DNA from: Candidatus Vogelbacteria bacterium
GTDB taxonomy: Bacteria; Patescibacteriota; Minisyncoccia; Phycocordibacterales; XYD1-FULL-46-19
DNA length: 7,920 bases
Assembly (NCBI GenBank): GCA_026395035.1
Contig: JAPLZN010000089.1
Span: forward strand, 1 to 7,920
Direction: 5' to 3'
Program-made: the position numbers and the translations under genes
In this document: positions 4,740 to 7,920 of the stretch, piece by piece
Position numbering within the stretch: position 1 is the stretch's first letter
Layout: each line of letters opens with the position of its first letter
The notes under the pieces: generated by a model
The model's input: only the letters and a program-made list of their open reading frames with translations
Databases searched by the model: none
Told to the model about the DNA's origin: nothing

Positions 4740-4749
4740 AAAAAATATC

Positions 4750-5229
4750 ATGCGAAGAAAAATCAAAAACAAGCGTCCGTCTAAACCTGACTATCAATAC
4801 AATTCGGTGAAAGTGGAGAAGCTCATCAACTACATCATGGAGCGCGGTAAAAAGAATGCCGCTCGGAAGATCGTTTATGGCGCTTTTGATCTTATCAAAA
4901 AAGACAGCAAAAAAGATCCGCTCGAAGTTTACGAACTGGCTCTCCAGAATGTCGGTCCGCTGCAAGAAATTCGCTCGCGGCGGGTTGGCGGTGCCAACTA
5001 TCAGGTCCCGCACGAGGTTCGGCCGGAACGGCGCTTGGCGTTGGCCTTACGCTGGATGATTGCCGCCGCCAAAGCCAAAAAAGGCAAGCCGATGGCCATC
5101 AAGCTCTCGGAAGAATTAGCCGCCGCCGCCAAGAACGAAGGCGAAGCAGTCAAGAAACGCGAAATGGTGCACCGCATGGCCGAAGCCAACCGCGCCTTCG
5201 CCCACTTTGCCATCATGAGAAAAGGCTAA
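4750..5229 (+). CDS. rpsG: Small ribosomal subunit protein uS7
   Basis: uS7 is a primary 16S rRNA binder that nucleates the 30S head and lies near the E site. The 159-aa length is normal for the long form. Family segments are clear: the basic N-terminal arm (1-20), ALQNVGPLQEIRSRRVGGANYQVP (in 64-87, the beta-hairpin region) and EVRPERRLALALRW (89-102). KKREMVHRMAEANRAFAHF (135-153), the C-terminal helix, is also present. The ATG at 4750 gives the expected N-terminus. The preceding bases (AAAAAATATC) hold no SD. It follows rpsL by 93 nt of heptad-repeat DNA and precedes fusA by 168 nt, unusually loose spacing for a str operon. No internal promoter is obvious in the gap after rpsL, so co-transcription with rpsL is likely. 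Confidence 0.97.
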   Translation: MRRKIKNKRPSKPDYQYNSVKVEKLINYIMERGKKNAARKIVYGAFDLIKKDSKKDPLEVYELALQNVGPLQEIRSRRVGGANYQVPHEVRPERRLALALRWMIAAAKAKKGKPMAIKLSEELAAAAKNEGEAVKKREMVHRMAEANRAFAHFAIMRKG

Positions 5230-5237
5230 AGCCAATT

Positions 5238-5272
5238 AAAAATGAAAAATGAAAAATGAAAAACGATAAGTT
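5238..5272. repeat. Left heptad array of the rpsG-fusA gap
   Basis: AAAAATG occurs three times in tandem (5238-5258), followed by AAAAACG and ATAAGTT in the same 7-nt phase. It lies just after the rpsG stop. Its counterpart is at 5356-5397, beyond an inserted palindromic element. Confidence 0.8.
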
Positions 5273-5280
5273 CTACTTGT

Positions 5281-5356
5281 CGCCCCGGCGGAGGCCGGGG
5301 TCCAGAGATTCAATCCTGGATCCCGGGTCAAGCCCGGGATGACAGGAGTACCTGTC
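5281..5356 (-). repeat. Palindromic dispersed element, copy 2, with adjoining hairpin
   Basis: Two hairpins lie in tandem: CCCCGGC/GCCGGGG around GGAG (5283-5300), and ATCCCGGG/CCCGGGAT around TCAAG (5320-5340). The second runs into GACAGG-AGTA-CCTGTC (5341-5356). Read on the minus strand the second part repeats the architecture of 1966-2020: the GACAGG palindrome, then CATCCCGG, a loop, then CCGGGATCCA. Confidence 0.78.
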
Positions 5357-5397
5357 ACTTTTCACTTTTCACTTTTAACTTTTCACTAAATTTATTT
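5356..5397. repeat. Right heptad array abutting the fusA start codon
   Basis: CACTTTT three times, AACTTTT, CACTAAA and TTTATTT run in one 7-nt phase from 5356 to 5397. The fusA ATG begins at 5398, the next base. There is no SD, so the repeat itself forms the ribosome-binding region of fusA. Confidence 0.82.
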
Positions 5398-7545
5398 ATG
5401 CGAGATTATCCACTAGAAAAAGTTCGTAATTTCGGCATTATCGCTCACATTGATGCCGGTAAGACCACCACTTCGGAGCGCATTCTCTTCTACACCGGGG
5501 AAAGCCACAAGATTGGCGAGGTGCACGAAGGGAATACCGTGACCGACTGGATGGAACAGGAACGCGAGCGGGGGATCACTATTACCTCAGCCGCCATTAC
5601 CTGTTTCTGGAATCCGACCTATATGGGAATCGACCTGTCCAAAAAGGTGCGGTTTAATATTATTGATACTCCGGGACACATCGACTTCACGGCGGAAGTG
5701 AAGCGGTCTTTGCGCGTGCTCGACGGCGCCGTCGTCGTGTTTGATGGTGTGGCCGGGGTGGAACCGCAATCGGAAACCAACTGGCGCTATGCCGATGATG
5801 GCAGTGTTCCGCGTATCTGTCTCATCAATAAGTTGGATCGCATGGGAGCATCGTTCGACAAGTCTTTCCAGTCTATTCTCGACCGCTTAAATCCGAATGC
5901 CGTCCGGATGCAAATTCCGATGGGACTCGAAGACGATTTCAAAGGGGTTATCGACCTGTTAACGATGAAGGCCTATTATTTTGAAGGGGAAATGGGTAAG
6001 GTTATTCGGACCGAAGAAATCCCGACTGAATTTTTGGCCGAGGCAAAAAAATATCGCGCGGAATTGCTCGAAAAAATCGTCGGCGAAGACGAGCAGATGA
6101 TGACCGACTATCTCGAAGGCCGAGAGCCATCACTTGAAGATTTAAAGCGCGAATTGCGCAAGGCGGTCTTGGCGGTAAAAATTATTCCGGTCTATGCTGG
6201 CTCGGCTTTAAAAAATAAGGGCGTCCAGCTGGTGCTCGACGCGGTGGTAGATTATCTGCCATCGCCACTCGATATTCCGCCGGTGCACGGGATTGACCCG
6301 CGCGATGGATCAACTATCTATCGCCACGCGAGTGACGAAGAACCGTTTTCGGCCTTGGCGTTCAAATTGCAAACCGATCCGTTTGTCGGCCAGCTGACCT
6401 TCTTCCGGGTTTATTCTGGCACTCTGTCCGCCGGAACCTATGTTTACAACTCCACCACCGGCGAAAAGGAACGGTTGGGTCGGATTGTCCGTTTGCAGGC
6501 TGATAAACGGGAAGATGTGGAAACGGTTTATTCCGGAGAAATCGCGGCGGCGGTCGGTTTGAAAAATGCTAAAACTTCACATACTCTGTGTGATGAAAAT
6601 CAGCCGATTATTCTTGATCAGATCAAATTCGTTGATCCGGTCATTTCGATGCGCATCGAGCCGAAAACCAAGGCCGATCAGGAAAAGATGGGTATGGCGC
6701 TCAAGAAACTTTCTGATGAGGATCCGACCTTCAAAATCAGCTCCAACGGTGAGACTGGCGAAACTTTGATCGCGGGCATGGGCGAATTGCACCTCGATAT
6801 CATGGTGGACCGGATGAAGCGCGAATTCGGCGTGGAGGCCAATCTCGGCAAACCACAAGTTTCCTACAAAGAAACGATTACCGGCGAAGCGGAAATGGAA
6901 AACAAGTACATCAAGCAGTCTGGCGGTAAGGGTCAGTACGGTCATGTGAAGATCCGCATTAAGCCGATGGTGCCGATGACCGAGGAAGAACGAAAAGATT
7001 TGCCGAAGAATACCAAGCGCTATGACGAGTTCGAGTTCATCAACACAATTAAGGGAGCGGCGATTCCGGGAGAATACATTCCAGCGGTGGAAAAAGGCTT
7101 GAAGGAAGCCATGGAGCGCGGGACGATTGCCGGCTATCCGTTGGTCAATATCTCGGTCGAGCTTTACGACGGTTCTTTCCACGAAGTGGACTCGTCGGAA
7201 CTGGCGTTCAAACTAGCCGCTTCGATGGCGCTTCAAGATGCCGTCAAGCGCGCCAACCCGGTCTTGCTCGAGCCGATCATGAAACTCGAAGTGATTGTCC
7301 CGGAGAAATTCATGGGGGACATTACCGGCAATTTGTCCAGTAAGCGTGCCCAAATTGAAGGGATGAACGACCGCATTGGCGGGCTTAAGGTGGTTGACGC
7401 TAAGGTTCCATTGTCTGAAATGTTCGGCTATGTCACCAATCTGCGCTCGATGACTGAAGGTCGCGGTACGAGCAATATGGAATTTTCCAACTACGCTATC
7501 GTGCCGAAGAATGTAGAGGCGGTGATTATGGAGGGACGCAAATAG
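5398..7545 (+). CDS. fusA: Translation elongation factor G (EF-G)
   Basis: EF-G is the GTPase that drives ribosomal translocation and, with RRF, recycling. The 715-aa product is full length. GTPase motifs: AHIDAGKT (16-23, P-loop), RGITIT (58-63, switch I), DTPGH (90-94, switch II), NKLD (144-147) and GSALKN (269-274). Domain II begins near 310 ([24 protein letters not shown]). Domain III has [10 protein letters not shown] (about 459-468). Domain IV carries the tip loop HEVDSSE (about 595), which enters the decoding site, and domain V has [17 protein letters not shown] (about 639-656). All key residues are present and nothing suggests a specialised paralogue. The ATG fits the family N-terminus ([16 protein letters not shown]). 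There is no SD. It is last in the cluster, with a heptad array and a strong terminator after it. Confidence 0.98.
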   Translation: MRDYPLEKVRNFGIIAHIDAGKTTTSERILFYTGESHKIGEVHEGNTVTDWMEQERERGITITSAAITCFWNPTYMGIDLSKKVRFNIIDTPGHIDFTAEVKRSLRVLDGAVVVFDGVAGVEPQSETNWRYADDGSVPRICLINKLDRMGASFDKSFQSILDRLNPNAVRMQIPMGLEDDFKGVIDLLTMKAYYFEGEMGKVIRTEEIPTEFLAEAKKYRAELLEKIVGEDEQMMTDYLEGREPSLEDLKRELRKAVLAVKIIPVYAGSALKNKGVQLVLDAVVDYLPSPLDIPPVHGIDPRDGSTIYRHASDEEPFSALAFKLQTDPFVGQLTFFRVYSGTLSAGTYVYNSTTGEKERLGRIVRLQADKREDVETVYSGEIAAAVGLKNAKTSHTLCDENQPIILDQIKFVDPVISMRIEPKTKADQEKMGMALKKLSDEDPTFKISSNGETGETLIAGMGELHLDIMVDRMKREFGVEANLGKPQVSYKETITGEAEMENKYIKQSGGKGQYGHVKIRIKPMVPMTEEERKDLPKNTKRYDEFEFINTIKGAAIPGEYIPAVEKGLKEAMERGTIAGYPLVNISVELYDGSFHEVDSSELAFKLAASMALQDAVKRANPVLLEPIMKLEVIVPEKFMGDITGNLSSKRAQIEGMNDRIGGLKVVDAKVPLSEMFGYVTNLRSMTEGRGTSNMEFSNYAIVPKNVEAVIMEGRK

Positions 7546-7550
7546 CACAT

Positions 7551-7592
7551 AAGTACTAAGTAGTAAGTAGTAAGTAATACAAATACAAAATC
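7551..7592. repeat. Heptad array after fusA
   Basis: AAGTACT, AAGTAGT, AAGTAGT and AAGTAAT run in one 7-nt phase (7551-7578), followed by A-rich words up to the terminator. Unlike the other arrays it has no complementary partner nearby. Confidence 0.75.
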
Positions 7593-7617
7593 AAAAAGCG
7601 GGCGTTGCCCGCTTTTT
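7593..7617. terminator. Strong intrinsic terminator after fusA
   Basis: AAAAAGCGGGC (7593-7603) pairs with GCCCGCTTTTT (7607-7617) around GTT, an 11-bp symmetric stem with a U-tract on either strand. It ends the rpsL-rpsG-fusA transcript 48 nt after the stop codon. Confidence 0.9.
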
Positions 7618-7622
7618 GAGTT

Positions 7623-7785
7623 CCCCCGCCTTTGCGAAGGCGGGGTCGGATTTAGTCCGGGGGCGGTTGTGTCTAGTTATTGCGAACAAAGTGAAGCGAT
7701 TTCTGGATTTGTGTCATTCCCGCGCAGGCGGGAATCCAGGCCCGATTTTGTATTGTCATTGCGAGGAGTACTCGCCGAAGCAATC
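7623..7785. repeat. Cluster of palindromic dispersed repeats
   Basis: Three clear hairpin elements: CCCCGCCTT/AAGGCGGGG around TGCG (7624-7645), ATTCCCGC/GCGGGAAT around GCAG (7716-7735, preceded by GTGTC and followed by CCAGG), and ATTGCGAG/CTCGC with an outer GCAAT (7758-7784). A degraded relative of the third is at 7679-7700 (ATTGCGAAC, then GAAGCGAT). Such GTCAT-hairpin-ATCCAG elements are common non-coding repeats in many bacteria. The short ORFs translated across them are spurious. Confidence 0.75.
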
Positions 7786-7920
7786 TAGCCGTCCGACCCC
7801 AACCTCCCGCGGGCACGCGTAAAACGCTGGTGCGTTTTCTGCTCCGCTCGCCAATCAAGAAAATAATCAAATCGTTCACACGGCTCCCGGCGAACTCGCG
7901 ATGAGTACATCGCTCAAACA
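7786..7920. other. Unassigned end region
   Basis: I see no supported gene. A 7-bp hairpin, AAAACGC-TGGT-GCGTTTT (7821-7838), is the only clear structure. One minus-strand frame stays open from the right edge to within the repeat cluster, but in the part visible it is rich in Arg and Ser, has no recognisable motif and ends inside repeats. It could be the end of a gene or simply non-coding. Confidence 0.35.

Noticed and set aside
6577..7182. Minus-strand ORF of 201 aa inside fusA
   Set aside because: It lies wholly antisense to an intact EF-G with all motifs and has no start signals.
7616..7879. Two ORFs of 68 aa, one on each strand, downstream of fusA
   Set aside because: Both are largely translations of palindromic dispersed repeats (one gives the familiar IPACAGMT string) and lack start signals.

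Overview
The window looks like chromosomal DNA of a Patescibacteria (Candidate Phyla Radiation) bacterium. This is inferred from sequence style rather than a marker phylogeny: compact conserved genes, an SD-poor rpsL-rpsG-fusA cluster, a short M50 site-2-protease homologue typical of these genomes, and intergenic DNA full of short-period repeats and palindromic elements. The code is standard: UGA ends the HTH gene at 3165-3167, and no in-frame UGA is needed in any gene.

Layout. (1) 3-185 (+) is the 3' end of a comEC/rec2-like competence gene. It converges on a lone unknown 126-aa gene (270-650, -), with a bidirectional terminator between them. (2) 733-899 (-) has no ORF but carries a promoter, a closing stem around three hairpins, and an intrinsic terminator, so it is read as an independent structured RNA gene of unknown family. 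(3) rpmB (bL28, -) and an M50 peptidase (+) are divergent, separated by heptad repeats. (4) 2103-3872 (-) is a tightly coupled three-gene accessory operon: HTH protein, then a small beta-rich protein, then an orphan ParB/Srx-type DNA-binding protein. It has a strong promoter, strong SDs and a strong terminator, and it looks more GC-rich than its flanks. (5) 4240-7545 (+) holds rpsL, rpsG and fusA, the classic str-operon order; no tuf follows before the window ends. (6) 7546-7920 holds a heptad array, a strong terminator and a cluster of palindromic dispersed repeats.

Three patterns stand out. First, most intergenic gaps around the conserved genes are built of 7-nt words kept in phase, often as a left array and a roughly complementary right array, sometimes running up to the next start codon. 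Second, the conserved genes have no recognisable Shine-Dalgarno sequence, while all four accessory minus-strand genes have good ones. Third, a palindromic element recurs in opposite orientations at about 1966-2020 and 5310-5356, the second copy lying inside a split heptad array.

Functionally, bL28, uS12, uS7 and EF-G form a translation block. ComEC and the M50 protease are envelope proteins. The HTH/ParB operon is probably a self-regulated DNA-binding module of unknown purpose.
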